A stretch of 64,000 nt of DNA. Source: a virus. The position numbers and the translations under genes are program-made. Positions 15,304 through 23,181 of the stretch are shown here, piece by piece. How positions within the stretch are numbered: position 1 is the first letter of the stretch; the number at the start of each line of letters is the position of its first letter. The notes beneath the pieces are model-generated. The model was not told the origin of the DNA. It made no database searches and worked only from the letters and a program-made list of their open reading frames with translations. The DNA lies in IMG/VR virus record IMGVR_UViG_3300048929_000179, positions 55,957 to 119,956 of that record, one strand, 5' to 3'.

Positions 15304-16239
15304 ATGAGCAAGATAACATACAAGGGCAAAGAATACGCCGTAAAATATGACAGCAAAATGGAATATGATTACATTGCCGTTGATAATCAAATATTATATG
15401 TCAGAGATGGAAAAGTTCTTAATAAACAGCCAGGTGCAAAAGCTGAGGTATATCCTTTCAATCTGAATGATACCAGGAACATGCTAAAGTATTTTAAAGA
15501 GAACAAAATGTGGCAAAGTTACCTGTGGTTTGTAATTGGTTGTAATCTTGGGCGCAGAGCTGGCGATACAAGAACACTTACGTGGCAGCATTTCTTTTTA
15601 GCAAATGGACACTTTAGAAAAGAGATTCTTGCAATAAGAGAAGAAAAGACGGATAAGCTTGCAAGCCCATATATAAATGAAGCTGTAAAACAGGCTGTTA
15701 AATTGTATTGCTCCGAACTTGAAATTAATCCAATGGAAGAATACAATGAATACGTGTTGCTGAACAGGGGTGGAACGCATAAGGGAAATTTATTTACAAT
15801 AAAAGCTTATGGGGAATCAATAAAGAAAGCTGCTGAAGTATGTGGAATTACTTACAATGTAAATACACATAGTACACGAAAGTTTCTTGGTAAGACTTTA
15901 ATTGACTTACATCCGAACGATCCAAGAGCGTTGATGATAGTAAGTAAAATTTTTGGTCATTCAACACTAGAACAAACGATGGACTATGTTGGTATAACTC
16001 ATGATAAAGTAAATGATTATTTTGAAGATATGGGGAAATTCTTCACTGAATATGCGGAAGGAGATAGGGAAATTGTAATTAATTCAGACAGCAATATGGT
16101 ATCACTTGACGTAAACGATTTACGTAACGCGTTAGCAGATGCATATAAGCTTGGACTTAAAAACGCCGATAGTGATGCAGAATCACATATTGACTTCATT
16201 AATGATATCATGAAATCCATCGAAGAAAAATTAAAGTAA
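15304..16239 (+). CDS. Tyrosine recombinase
   Basis: 311 aa, ATG after AAAGGAGG. The catalytic set is complete: Arg84/85 in NLGRRAGD, H189 and R192 in HSTRKFLG, H219 in FGHS and Tyr228 in TMDYVG. The N-terminal DNA-binding part is short (about 60 residues), and the C-terminal 75 residues form an acidic, helical tail not needed for catalysis. Candidate roles are element resolution, DNA inversion or integration; the dedicated integrase is at 62.6 kb, so resolution of dimers or a regulatory role is plausible. A box-bearing promoter starts right after its stop. Confidence 0.85.
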   Translation: MSKITYKGKEYAVKYDSKMEYDYIAVDNQILYVRDGKVLNKQPGAKAEVYPFNLNDTRNMLKYFKENKMWQSYLWFVIGCNLGRRAGDTRTLTWQHFFLANGHFRKEILAIREEKTDKLASPYINEAVKQAVKLYCSELEINPMEEYNEYVLLNRGGTHKGNLFTIKAYGESIKKAAEVCGITYNVNTHSTRKFLGKTLIDLHPNDPRALMIVSKIFGHSTLEQTMDYVGITHDKVNDYFEDMGKFFTEYAEGDREIVINSDSNMVSLDVNDLRNALADAYKLGLKNADSDAESHIDFINDIMKSIEEKLK

Positions 16240-16286
16240 TAGACTGAAATAAAATTGTTGACAATAGTATTGTTGTGTGTTATACT
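16237..16286 (+). promoter_or_regulatory. Box + promoter of the PemK/MazF gene
   Basis: Repeated box TAATAGACTGAAATAAAAT (16237-16255) abuts TTGACA (16258-16263), 17-bp spacer, TATACT (16281-16286). The box begins within the end of the recombinase gene. Confidence 0.85.
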
Positions 16287-16295
16287 CTCATTAAG

Positions 16296-16309
16296 TTAGT
16301 AATTACTAA
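16296..16309. promoter_or_regulatory. 14-bp palindromic operator candidate
   Basis: TTAGTAATTACTAA is a perfect palindrome located at the expected transcription start of the promoter at 16258, a classic repressor position. Confidence 0.6.
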
Positions 16310-16310
16310 T

Positions 16311-16324
16311 GCTCTTGGCGGAGC
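16311..16324 (+). other. Hairpin with TTGGCG hexaloop
   Basis: GCTC-TTGGCG-GAGC in the leader of the toxin mRNA; the same loop recurs at 18341 and 28460. Confidence 0.4.
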
Positions 16325-16381
16325 AAAACAGGTCTTGGATGTTATCATACCCATACCCCAACAAATATAATGAGAGGAGTA

Positions 16382-16405
16382 ATGGCCACTATAAGTAGGT
16401 CATGA
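16382..16405 (+). CDS. Possible 7-codon leader ORF
   Basis: ATG 16382 after GAGAGGAG encodes MATISRS and stops 10 nt before the toxin ATG. It has a better ribosome site than the toxin gene and could control its translation. Confidence 0.3.
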   Translation: MATISRS

Positions 16406-16415
16406 GTGAGAGAGT

Positions 16416-16832
16416 ATGCACAATGAAAATAGAATTGACAATGATTATAGGAGGACACCTACTCCGTTAGGAGGGGAAATTTGGGATGCGTATATTCCAA
16501 AAACAGAAGATAGAATTAAGAGCAGCAAGCAGTATGGGCGAAGACCAGTTCTAGTTATGTCTAATGATACGTTTAATAAATTTTCTTCACAAGTAAATAT
16601 TTATCCAATTTCATCAAAAATAAATAAAATGTCACCAGTACATGTATATATGCCATCAGACGATCACAATGGGTTAAAAAGTGATAGCGTTTTACTTGTA
16701 GAAAGCCCTGATTCTATTCCAAAAGATTGTTTGTATCGAAAAATTGGAGAGGTTAAAGATGGGAATGTTATAAATCGTATATGTGATGCAATCAAACTAC
16801 AATTTTCATTTGCATTTTCCTGTGCGGTATAG
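16416..16832 (+). CDS. PemK/MazF-type toxin, no antitoxin seen
   Basis: 138 aa. GGEIWDAYIP (residues 19-28), GRRPVLVMSNDTFN, IYPISSKINKMSPVHVYMP and the C-terminal IGEVKDGNVINRICDAI match PemK/MazF ribonucleases, which cleave mRNA. The usual small antitoxin gene just upstream is missing: only a 177-nt leader with a box promoter, palindrome, hairpin and 7-codon ORF lies between it and the recombinase. The antitoxin may be elsewhere, an RNA, or the repressor system itself. Confidence 0.85.
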   Translation: MHNENRIDNDYRRTPTPLGGEIWDAYIPKTEDRIKSSKQYGRRPVLVMSNDTFNKFSSQVNIYPISSKINKMSPVHVYMPSDDHNGLKSDSVLLVESPDSIPKDCLYRKIGEVKDGNVINRICDAIKLQFSFAFSCAV

Positions 16833-16873
16833 TTTGAAATAAAATTGACCTTTTTTTATTATTGTGATATTAT
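16829..16873 (+). promoter_or_regulatory. Box + promoter of the recombinase-fold gene
   Basis: Box ATAGTTTGAAATAAAATTG (16829-16847) overlaps TTGACC (16845-16850); 17-bp spacer; TATTAT (16868-16873). The gene's own promoter therefore carries the dispersed box. Confidence 0.8.
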
Positions 16874-16902
16874 ATAGTACATAAGATAATAGGAGGTTAA
16901 AT

Positions 16903-17949
16903 ATGAGTGATAAGTATACGGTAGAAGACTACAAAAAAATGATAGACGATTTTTGTATTTACAAGGGATACACTGATAAACAGAGGGCTTTTTTAATGAA
17001 GCCGTACATTTATGAGAAAGATTTATTTTATTTAAATGTAAAAGAATATGTTGATTTAATTATTGAAGACATGTGTGGTAAAACTAAGAGTATGCAATAT
17101 CTTATAGAAAATATTAGTTATATGAATCAATTCTTTGAGTGGTGCGTAATCAATGGTTATACATTTATAAATCCGTTTGTTGAATTTGATGCACTATCTC
17201 AAAAAACGTTGATTAATATATTGATTGAAAATAAGGACATTAAAGTATTATACAAAGAGGATATGCGTAACATAGTAAGTGGAATTGAATATAATAAAAA
17301 TTATTGTGGTATGTTAGTGTATGGATTTTTCGAGGGTATTCGTAATGCAAAAGAGTTTACAAACATAAAAATATCTGATATTGATTTTGATAAAAATACG
17401 ATTCAGTTTAAAAATAGATTATTTTATGGGTCCGAATTACTGTTCTCGTATATAAACGGTTATATTAGAGAAGACGAGTATACCAAAGTGAGGATTTCTA
17501 AAGGGAACGTTCTCTTAGACAGTCTTGGTCTTATATCAATTGATGGACTACTAATCAAAAGTAAAATTTTTAAAAATACAAATATTGAAGAATATGTGGA
17601 ATCTTTTGATGAAGGTAATAAATTGGTTATACAGAAAATAATTACTAAAGACGTTAGAAGCACAATACCTCGTCTACTTTCTGTTAGTGGGTCTCATGGT
17701 TCTAAATATAACGACATAAATATAGATCTGCTTCACAAATCTGGGTTTATAGATTTTGCCAGAAGACAATTATATAATTATAATGACGTTGAGTTTTGTA
17801 GAATCTTTACAGAGTATAACGATCGCAAAAGTGATGAATGGTGTAAAATATTGCAAGAAATAGCTGAAAATTTTGGAGACAACTTAAGAGGTAGTGATGT
17901 TAGAAAAATTTATAGACCATATATAATGAGTAGTAGATATTATAAATAG
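16903..17949 (+). CDS. Recombinase-fold protein, candidate master repressor (MrpR-like)
   Basis: 348 aa, ATG after AGGAGG. The N-terminal 110 residues resemble a SAM-like core-binding domain (MQYLIENISYMNQFFEWCVI), followed by VYGFFEGIRNAKEFTNIKIS and DIDFDKNTIQFKNR, the pattern around the first catalytic Arg of tyrosine recombinases (IRNAKEF for LRxGEL). No convincing HxxR, GH or Tyr box follows, so it is probably catalytically dead. In SPbeta, MrpR is a recombinase-fold repressor binding a repeated element; this gene lies among the same kind of repeated boxes. That link is inference. Confidence 0.6.
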   Translation: MSDKYTVEDYKKMIDDFCIYKGYTDKQRAFLMKPYIYEKDLFYLNVKEYVDLIIEDMCGKTKSMQYLIENISYMNQFFEWCVINGYTFINPFVEFDALSQKTLINILIENKDIKVLYKEDMRNIVSGIEYNKNYCGMLVYGFFEGIRNAKEFTNIKISDIDFDKNTIQFKNRLFYGSELLFSYINGYIREDEYTKVRISKGNVLLDSLGLISIDGLLIKSKIFKNTNIEEYVESFDEGNKLVIQKIITKDVRSTIPRLLSVSGSHGSKYNDINIDLLHKSGFIDFARRQLYNYNDVEFCRIFTEYNDRKSDEWCKILQEIAENFGDNLRGSDVRKIYRPYIMSSRYYK

Positions 17950-17970
17950 GCGACAATTTGTTGCCGTTTT
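17949..17970 (+). terminator. Intrinsic terminator
   Basis: GGCGAC (17949-17954), loop AATTT, GTTGCC (17960-17965), then GTTTT; it begins at the last base of the stop of the preceding gene. Confidence 0.7.
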
Positions 17971-18039
17971 AATAGATTGAAATAAAATTAAGAGTGTTCG
18001 AAAAAATCCATTGACACTGGGAGAAAATGGGGCTATAAT
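17970..18039 (+). promoter_or_regulatory. Box + promoter of the gene at 18081
   Basis: Box TAATAGATTGAAATAAAAT (17970-17988); TTGACA (18011-18016), 17-bp spacer, TATAAT (18034-18039). Direct repeats TTCGAAAA at 17997-18004 and 18061-18068 bracket the promoter, suggesting a second regulator. Confidence 0.85.
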
Positions 18040-18080
18040 GAGATCAATGAAGAACAGACGTTCGAAAATGGAGGGCAACT

Positions 18081-18323
18081 ATGGTGATCATGAGAGAGGG
18101 TAGTTATAGTGAGATTATTCATGAAGTTGAGAATTATAATATTGAAGACATAGCCTTAAAATGTTTGTTCAAATGTGGAGGTAGGATTGATGGGAATATG
18201 GACACCATAGGAAGTATACCCGAAAATGGAATATTGGAAGTGCTGCTTACAGAAGATGAAAAGGTTATTCATTACGCTGTTACATATCCAGATAAATACA
18301 TAGAAATAAAGATTATAAAATAA
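18081..18323 (+). CDS. 80-aa hypothetical protein
   Basis: ATG after GGAGGG, monocistronic behind a box promoter. Begins MVIMREGSYSEIIHEVENYN, two cysteines at CLFKCGG, then strand-rich (GILEVLLTEDEKVIHYAVTY). Its tight regulation suggests a control function, but there is no recognised fold. The structured RNA begins at its stop. Confidence 0.65.
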   Translation: MVIMREGSYSEIIHEVENYNIEDIALKCLFKCGGRIDGNMDTIGSIPENGILEVLLTEDEKVIHYAVTYPDKYIEIKIIK

Positions 18324-18580
18324 TCCCCAGTACAAACGTGTTGGCGCACTCCTGGGGATCTAAACAGACCTCAAACAGTTATGATGCAACGTGACGTTGC
18401 AAAGACATAAGACATGTTCAAGAACGCACCGATTGGCGCTATTAAATTATAGCAAATCTTGTAACATTAGTCAATGTATAGTTCCCAGTAAACAGATAAA
18501 CAAATATAGGGCTGCCGCCAATCGGAGAGACACAGGACGTTAGCTCCTGTATTTGTTGGTTCAAATCCAACTAGCCCAGT
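18323..18580 (+). ncRNA. Structured RNA with 3' tRNA-like domain
   Basis: Elements in order: ATCCCCAG (18323-18330) pairing with CTGGGGAT (18352-18359), enclosing GTG-TTGGCG-CAC; GCAACG-tga-CGTTGC (18386-18400); CCGATTGGCG (18429-18438), exactly complementary to CGCCAATCGG (18516-18525) in the D-arm of the tRNA-like domain; GCTAT/ATAGC (18438-18453); then the tRNA-like fold 18508-18579. No ORF covers it. Probably transcribed from the promoter at 18011. The D-arm pairing and the tRNA fold exclude each other. Confidence 0.55.
18508..18579 (+). tRNA. Atypical tRNA-like gene, UUA in anticodon position
   Basis: Acceptor GGGCTG (18509-18514) pairs with TAGCCC (18572-18577; one G-U). D-arm GCC (18517-18519) and GAC (18529-18531) has one mismatch, with AATCGGAGA as loop. 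Anticodon stem CAGGA/TCCTG (18533-18537, 18545-18549) with 7-nt loop CGTTAGC puts TTA at positions 34-36. T-arm GTTGG-TTCAAAT-CCAAC (18555-18571) is canonical. Odd: G at position 33 instead of U, CC at 8-9, A-A at the end of the acceptor, no encoded CCA. If active, the anticodon would read UAA; it may equally be a decoy or remnant. Confidence 0.5.
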
Positions 18581-18601
18581 TAATAGGTTGAAATAAAATT
18601 G
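18581..18601 (+). promoter_or_regulatory. Repeated box copy
   Basis: TAATAGGTTGAAATAAAAT directly after the tRNA-like domain, followed by TTGAAC; no good -10 at 17 bp (ATATGT). Confidence 0.65.
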
Positions 18602-18650
18602 AACAAATGAGAAAAATTAAAATATGTAGGAACAGGACGTAGAATTCGTA

Positions 18651-18663
18651 TTTGATGGAGAAG
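18651..18663 (+). repeat. TTTGAC leader motif copy
   Basis: TTTGATGGAGAAG, upstream of the start at 18693. Confidence 0.65.
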
Positions 18664-18692
18664 CGCGGATATTGGGAAGGGGGGTAAAATTT

Positions 18693-18908
18693 ATGATTAT
18701 AAGTCACTCAAGAGGTCATGAAATATATTATAACGGGAAAGAGTGGAGATATCGTGACACAAATGAAATTTGTAATGATGACAGGCCGTGTAAAAAATGT
18801 GGTAGATATCCAACAGTAGAAGGATATGATGCTTGCTTGGGTCATGTCTTCGGGGCAAAGAGTGCTTGTTGTGGACATGGAGTAGAAAACGGTTATGTTG
18901 TCAGATGA
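18693..18908 (+). CDS. 71-aa zinc-binding conserved phage protein
   Basis: ATG 18693, 8 nt after GGGGGG. CKKCGRYPTVEGYDACLGHV and GAKSACCGHGVENGYV form a conserved pattern (CxxCGxxPTxEGxDACxG, ACCGHG) that I recognise from many Firmicute phages as a hypothetical family; cysteines and histidine suggest zinc. Function unknown. Confidence 0.75.
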   Translation: MIISHSRGHEIYYNGKEWRYRDTNEICNDDRPCKKCGRYPTVEGYDACLGHVFGAKSACCGHGVENGYVVR

Positions 18909-18947
18909 TTTATGTAAATTAAAAAACAAATGTACGTCAATCTCGGA

Positions 18948-18960
18948 TTTGACGGTGAAA
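18948..18960 (+). repeat. TTTGAC leader motif copy
   Basis: TTTGACGGTGAAA, then AGGAGG and the start at 18976. Confidence 0.65.
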
Positions 18961-18975
18961 ATAGGAGGATTAAAA

Positions 18976-19317
18976 ATGTTAAAAAGTATAAAGACAATTA
19001 AGTGTCCAGTATGTGGTTGTACGGAAATAGTGGAAGAAAGTATTAAAACATCAAATTATAACAGACCAGAAGTATTACAGCATTGTAGCGGTGCAAGATG
19101 GGAATGCAGAAAATTCTTGTGTGGTTATAGAATTCAGTATGAGCCAAATTTTTCAAAAGAAGTTGAAAGTAATAATTCGGAATGTTGTTATAATCCAGAA
19201 GTAATTGCAAGAAAAGAAAAAGAGAAAAAAGACAAGAGAGATATTATTAACTTATTGGAAAGCAATAATATTTCACAATTAATAATTGATAGAGTTAAAA
19301 TGCACTGTTTATATTAA
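18976..19317 (+). CDS. 113-aa zinc-finger-like protein
   Basis: ATG 18976 after AGGAGG; the frame is open to 18895 but would cover the leader motif. CPVCGC (11-16), CSGARWECRKFLCG (39-52) and a later CC (76-77) suggest one or two zinc sites; the C-terminal 35 residues form a charged helix (ARKEKEKKDKRDIINLLESN). Likely nucleic-acid or protein binding; unassigned. Confidence 0.65.
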   Translation: MLKSIKTIKCPVCGCTEIVEESIKTSNYNRPEVLQHCSGARWECRKFLCGYRIQYEPNFSKEVESNNSECCYNPEVIARKEKEKKDKRDIINLLESNNISQLIIDRVKMHCLY

Positions 19318-19358
19318 GCAGGTAAAATACTTATTTAATTATATAGAAGGGATAAAAT

Positions 19359-19505
19359 ATGAAAGAAAAAATTAGATGTAAAGATTGTAAATATTATGAC
19401 AATTATACTATGCTTTGTAGATTTTACGAGCCACAAGATAAAAATCACCGAGATAATACTTGTAAGTATGCAGAAGCTAAAGAAATTAATATTAAAAATA
19501 AATAA
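19359..19505 (+). CDS. 48-aa Cys-rich protein
   Basis: ATG 19359 after AGAAGGG. CKDCKYYDNYTMLCRFYEP followed by NTCKYAE is a four-cysteine knuckle seen in many phage microproteins. Unassigned. Confidence 0.55.
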   Translation: MKEKIRCKDCKYYDNYTMLCRFYEPQDKNHRDNTCKYAEAKEINIKNK

Positions 19506-19538
19506 ATTGCTGATTTTACTTATAAGAAAGGAAACACT

Positions 19539-19712
19539 ATGGGAGTTTGTTTAAAATGTAAAAGAGATATATCAGAAGTAAGTGACGGAGATTTAAGAAG
19601 TGAATATTGTGAGCAAGCTGATTATTGTGGCATGGAAGGTTTAACTGAAAATCAGCAATTACTGGTAGAAGGAAAGCTATGCGAAGAGTGTTATGAAGAT
19701 GAATTGGAGTAG
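19539..19712 (+). CDS. 57-aa Cys-rich protein
   Basis: ATG 19539 after AAAGGA. Cysteines in CLKC (4-7), C24, C30, and CEEC (48-51) suggest a metal-binding mini-protein. Unassigned. Confidence 0.55.
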   Translation: MGVCLKCKRDISEVSDGDLRSEYCEQADYCGMEGLTENQQLLVEGKLCEECYEDELE

Positions 19713-19720
19713 AAGTCTGG

Positions 19721-19734
19721 TTTGACAGTGAAAA
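19721..19734 (+). repeat. TTTGAC leader motif copy
   Basis: TTTGACAGTGAAAA, 20 nt before the start at 19755 with a separate GAGGAGG. Confidence 0.7.
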
Positions 19735-19754
19735 ATAAAAGAGGAGGATTTTGA

Positions 19755-20558
19755 ATGGGAAATGGTTTAAAGGTAACAGGGAAGCAGACGTTTATGGGGA
19801 TTGAAATTCCGGTAATTGAAGGCGGCTTTGGTGATGACAAGAGGGTCACTATAATTCCAGTAATCGTAGAAACTCATGGTGTTAGAGCTAAAGTTGTAAA
19901 CCAATCAATTAACAGATTAATCGATAAAGAAAGAATGAGGGAGAATGTAGATTATATTGACTTATTTTCTACACCAGAACTCAAGGTCACTGCTGGTGAC
20001 CTCGGATTAATTACCAGTAACGGTCAGAAAAACGCATTTATCTTATCCGAACGAGGTTATTCTAAACTCATTAAGTATATGGACGACGATGAATCATGGG
20101 AAATAATGGATAAATTCATTGATGAATATTTTGAAATGAGAATTGCGATCAAGGAATCGTTAAGCCAGGAAGATCTTGTACTATTAAGAATATGTAAGTC
20201 GTCATCTCCGGAGGAAACCGCGCTGGCTGTGAATCAGTATAGAGAAGTAGTGACTCAGCCATTGTTGGAGACAATCGAAAAACAGAAACCTATGGCTGCT
20301 TTAGCAGAACTTAGAATTGATAAGAAAGGTTGTTATTCCCTCACTGATGTTACATCTACTCTGGGACTTAAAAGAGGGCAGATTACTAGATGGGCTAAGA
20401 GCAATGGATTTATACATAAGAAATTACAAGAAGTAAATCAGTCGGGAACACAGTTATTTAAAGTTTACTCTTCAGACGGCATACATAACTGTATTGGAAT
20501 TAAAGAAGAAGGACTACAAGAAATCAACCGCAGACTAGAAGAAATTAAATCTTGTTAA
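19755..20558 (+). CDS. Second phage antirepressor (ORF6N-type N-terminus)
   Basis: 267 aa, ATG after GAGGAGG. Residues about 15-130 resemble the ORF6N/P22AR-N fold (IPVIVETHGVRAKVVNQSIN, ERMRENVDYIDLF, then FILSERGYSKLIKYMDDDES). The C-terminal part (about 190-265) reads like a KilAC/ANT-type winged-helix: YSLTDVTSTLGLKRGQITRW, then KSNGFIHKKLQEVNQSGTQL. It would displace a repressor at induction. The first antirepressor at 4.3 kb has a different C-terminal domain, so the two may act on different targets. Confidence 0.8.
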   Translation: MGNGLKVTGKQTFMGIEIPVIEGGFGDDKRVTIIPVIVETHGVRAKVVNQSINRLIDKERMRENVDYIDLFSTPELKVTAGDLGLITSNGQKNAFILSERGYSKLIKYMDDDESWEIMDKFIDEYFEMRIAIKESLSQEDLVLLRICKSSSPEETALAVNQYREVVTQPLLETIEKQKPMAALAELRIDKKGCYSLTDVTSTLGLKRGQITRWAKSNGFIHKKLQEVNQSGTQLFKVYSSDGIHNCIGIKEEGLQEINRRLEEIKSC

Positions 20559-20566
20559 AACTCTTA

Positions 20567-20580
20567 TTTGATAGAGAAGA
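20567..20580 (+). repeat. TTTGAC leader motif copy
   Basis: TTTGATAGAGAAGA before the TTG start at 20602. Confidence 0.65.
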
Positions 20581-20601
20581 AAGGTAGAGAGGTAAATAAA
20601 T

Positions 20602-21276
20602 TTGGCAAGATACCATGAAGGAATAAGATATCATGAAGACGAAATTGTTAAGCATAAAATCAGCTTAGATGAATTGAGATTTTTTGATGATCTTCAAAAA
20701 GAATTAAATACTCAAGATCATGTTGGTCAGGCTGATCCGAGGTTTTGGGTTATTAAAGGAACGGAAAGGATTTATCGCGTAGACGATGCGGATGGGTTTG
20801 AATTATATGACCCTGATTGCTGTGATACTCTTGCTGAGGATACAAGAGGTATATGTGAATACATGAACGAAAATCTATTGCAGGATATTAATAACAAGAG
20901 ACTAGAAGGGGAGGAGTTTACTGTTGAGTTTGAAGAGGGATTATTTGGTTCTGACAAAATTGTTGTAACGTGGAATGATGGTGGAGATGAAGAATACCAG
21001 AAGCGAGAAGAACTAACTGACATTGATGAAATTAAAACCTGGTTAGATGAACAGGGATATAATTACGAAGTCATTTCATATAAGATTATTCCTAAAATAT
21101 ATGAGAATACAATGTTTCTCACCCAGAAAGATGCGGAAGATCATTTAAGGTCTAATGATTATCATTATTCGGAAGACGCCCACACCTATGCTATGACAGC
21201 ATGGAGGAGTTCAAGAGTTGAGATGTTAATAAAGATTTTGCAAGGTGTAGATTGGAAAGTGTTTTATTGTGAATGA
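20602..21276 (+). CDS. 224-aa acidic hypothetical protein, TTG start
   Basis: TTG 20602, 9 nt after GAGAGGT. Acidic throughout (CDTLAEDTRGICEYMNENLL; WNDGGDEEYQKREELTDIDE). The C-terminal segment FLTQKDAEDHLRSNDYHYSE and THAYAMTAWRSS-like pattern recur in phage hypothetical proteins. No function assigned. Confidence 0.65.
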   Translation: MARYHEGIRYHEDEIVKHKISLDELRFFDDLQKELNTQDHVGQADPRFWVIKGTERIYRVDDADGFELYDPDCCDTLAEDTRGICEYMNENLLQDINNKRLEGEEFTVEFEEGLFGSDKIVVTWNDGGDEEYQKREELTDIDEIKTWLDEQGYNYEVISYKIIPKIYENTMFLTQKDAEDHLRSNDYHYSEDAHTYAMTAWRSSRVEMLIKILQGVDWKVFYCE

Positions 21277-21284
21277 AATCCCAA

Positions 21285-21296
21285 TTTGACGGAGAT
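21285..21296 (+). repeat. TTTGAC leader motif copy
   Basis: TTTGACGGAGAT before the start at 21314. Confidence 0.65.
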
Positions 21297-21313
21297 ATGA
21301 AAGGAAAAATTAA

Positions 21314-21685
21314 ATGATTAGAAGTGATTGGACGGTAACGGAATCTTCCGCAAGACCTGCTGGTAGTCCAGATAGATGTTTTTATTGCGGTAGGTTGTTG
21401 GGAGAACGGCATAAAGAGGATTGCGTGATAAGATCTAAGACTGTGGTTGTTGATTTTACTATTAGAACCGTGTTGGAGGTTCCAGAACATTGGGATAATG
21501 AACAAATTGATTTTCATTATAACGATGGAACGTGGTGTGCAGATAATTTATTAAATGAGTTAGAGCGGAGAACTGAAAATGTAAGATGCTTATGTGACAT
21601 AACTGAAGCTAAATACATAAAAGAAGCAAACAGAAAAGATGAAGAGGATTATGGCGTGTCGTTTGTAAATAGGTGTGAAAGCTGA
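21314..21685 (+). CDS. 123-aa zinc-knuckle phage protein
   Basis: ATG after GGAAAAAT. CFYCGRLLGERHKEDCVIR (23-41) is a C-x2-C...H...C zinc pattern followed by a strand-rich region (SKTVVVDFTIRTVLEVPEHW) and a Trp/Asn segment (HYNDGTWCADNLLNELE). The arrangement is familiar from phage hypothetical proteins; no function is known. Confidence 0.65.
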   Translation: MIRSDWTVTESSARPAGSPDRCFYCGRLLGERHKEDCVIRSKTVVVDFTIRTVLEVPEHWDNEQIDFHYNDGTWCADNLLNELERRTENVRCLCDITEAKYIKEANRKDEEDYGVSFVNRCES

Positions 21686-21710
21686 AAATTAGAATAGAAA
21701 GGAAAATACT

Positions 21711-22109
21711 ATGGGACTAGATTTGAGAGCTAGTGGATATCCGAGCGAGGAACTACATATTGGATATATAGGTTTTGGTATTTTGAGGTGTCAAATTGCA
21801 AAATCTTATAATCAAGAACTGGGTGAAATATACGAAAAACCATATAAGGGTTTTGGTTATACGTATTCCGAGAGTGAAATTGATAGATACAATCAATTAT
21901 GTGATGACGATTTAGATTTATTATTAAATCATTCAGATTGCGAAGGCAAGCTAACATATTCTGAATGCCGAAAGATTTCGATAGCATTAAATAAATTTGA
22001 GTTTAAATATCCCGATGAATGGAGACAGGATTATAAGAGAAAGTTTTATGTTCTCAAAGATATGATTGATTGGTGTAGCAAAAATAGAAAAACTTTATGG
22101 TTTAGATAA
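21711..22109 (+). CDS. 132-aa hypothetical protein
   Basis: ATG after GAAAGGA. Begins MGLDLRASGYPSEELHIGYI and ends DMIDWCSKNRKTLWF. The pattern MGLDLxx...HIGYxGF is seen in phage proteins of unknown role. Confidence 0.6.
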   Translation: MGLDLRASGYPSEELHIGYIGFGILRCQIAKSYNQELGEIYEKPYKGFGYTYSESEIDRYNQLCDDDLDLLLNHSDCEGKLTYSECRKISIALNKFEFKYPDEWRQDYKRKFYVLKDMIDWCSKNRKTLWFR

Positions 22110-22125
22110 CACCGTAAATTTTATA

Positions 22126-22137
22126 TTTGATAGAAAG
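22126..22137 (+). repeat. TTTGAC leader motif copy
   Basis: TTTGATAGAAAG before the start at 22150. Confidence 0.6.
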
Positions 22138-22149
22138 TTGAGGTAAATT

Positions 22150-23181
22150 ATGGATTTAGAAAAAATAAAAGAAAAAGTTTTTTGTTCTCCTGAATACGAC
22201 TTCATTGTAAACAATCAACATCTTGGGAGTAATATAATTCTTCTTGGGCTTGGCGGGAGCCACGCATACGGAACTAATATTGAAACAAGCGATATTGATG
22301 TTAGAGGTGTGGCTTTAAATACTAAACAAGAGATCTTAACCAATGATAATTTTGAGCAATTTACAAATGAAGATACAGACACTACTATTTATTCATTCAA
22401 TAAAATTATTACGCTGTTGAGTAATTGTAATCCAAATACAATTGAGATTTTAGGATTAAAACCAGAACACTACTTATTTTTATCGCCAATTGGTAAAGAA
22501 TTGTTGGGTAATAAAAAATTATTTCTTTCAAAGAGAGCTGTTAATTCATTTGGAGGATATGCAAATCAGCAATTGAGAAGGTTATCTAATAAGGCGGCGA
22601 GATTAGTCGGGCAAACGGAGAATGAACAATATATATTGAAGTCAATTGAACATGCAAAATACGACTTCAAAGAAAAGTATTTTGACATGCCAGATGATGC
22701 TATTCGTTTATATACCGATAAAGCAGTCCAGGAAGATTATAATACATAAATTTTCATGGACATTACTTTATCTCACTATCCTCTTAGAGATTGGAAATCT
22801 ATGTGGTCTGAAATGCATAGCATAGTTAAATCTTATGCTAAAATTGGAAAGAGAAACGAGAAGGCTATTGAACACGGTAAACTAGGAAAACACATGATGC
22901 ATCTAATAAGGCTTTATATAATGTGTTTGGATATTCTCGAAAATGAGGAAATTGTAACATACAGAGAAGGAGATCATGATTTATTAATGGATATACGAAA
23001 CGGCAAATATCTTGATGACAATAGGCAACCTATACCGGAATTTTTTGAGATGGTCGATGAGTATGAGAGAAAATTGGATTATGTGAAGGAAAATACATCG
23101 TTGCCAGATAATCCAAACTACAAAATGATTAACGAATTTGTAATGAGTGTAAATGAGAGGGTGGTAAAGAGTGGTGTTTAA
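22150..23181 (+). pseudogene. RlaP-like nucleotidyltransferase split by an in-frame UAA
   Basis: Two open segments, 22150-22749 (199 aa) and 22756-23181 (141 aa), are in the same frame and separated by TAA 22747-22749 then ATT TTC ATG. Segment 1 has the DNA-polymerase-beta-type site, GGSHAYGTNIETSDIDVRG (residues 35-53, catalytic D48/D50), as in the RlaP (RNA repair pathway) family. Segment 2 has the family C-terminus (GKLGKHMMHLIRLYIMCLDI, then REGDHDLLMDIRNGKYL). Together they make one normal-length protein, so UAA is a recent nonsense change (a GAA codon would restore it) or is read through; ATG 22756 lacks a ribosome site. It overlaps the CCA-adding enzyme gene. Confidence 0.8.
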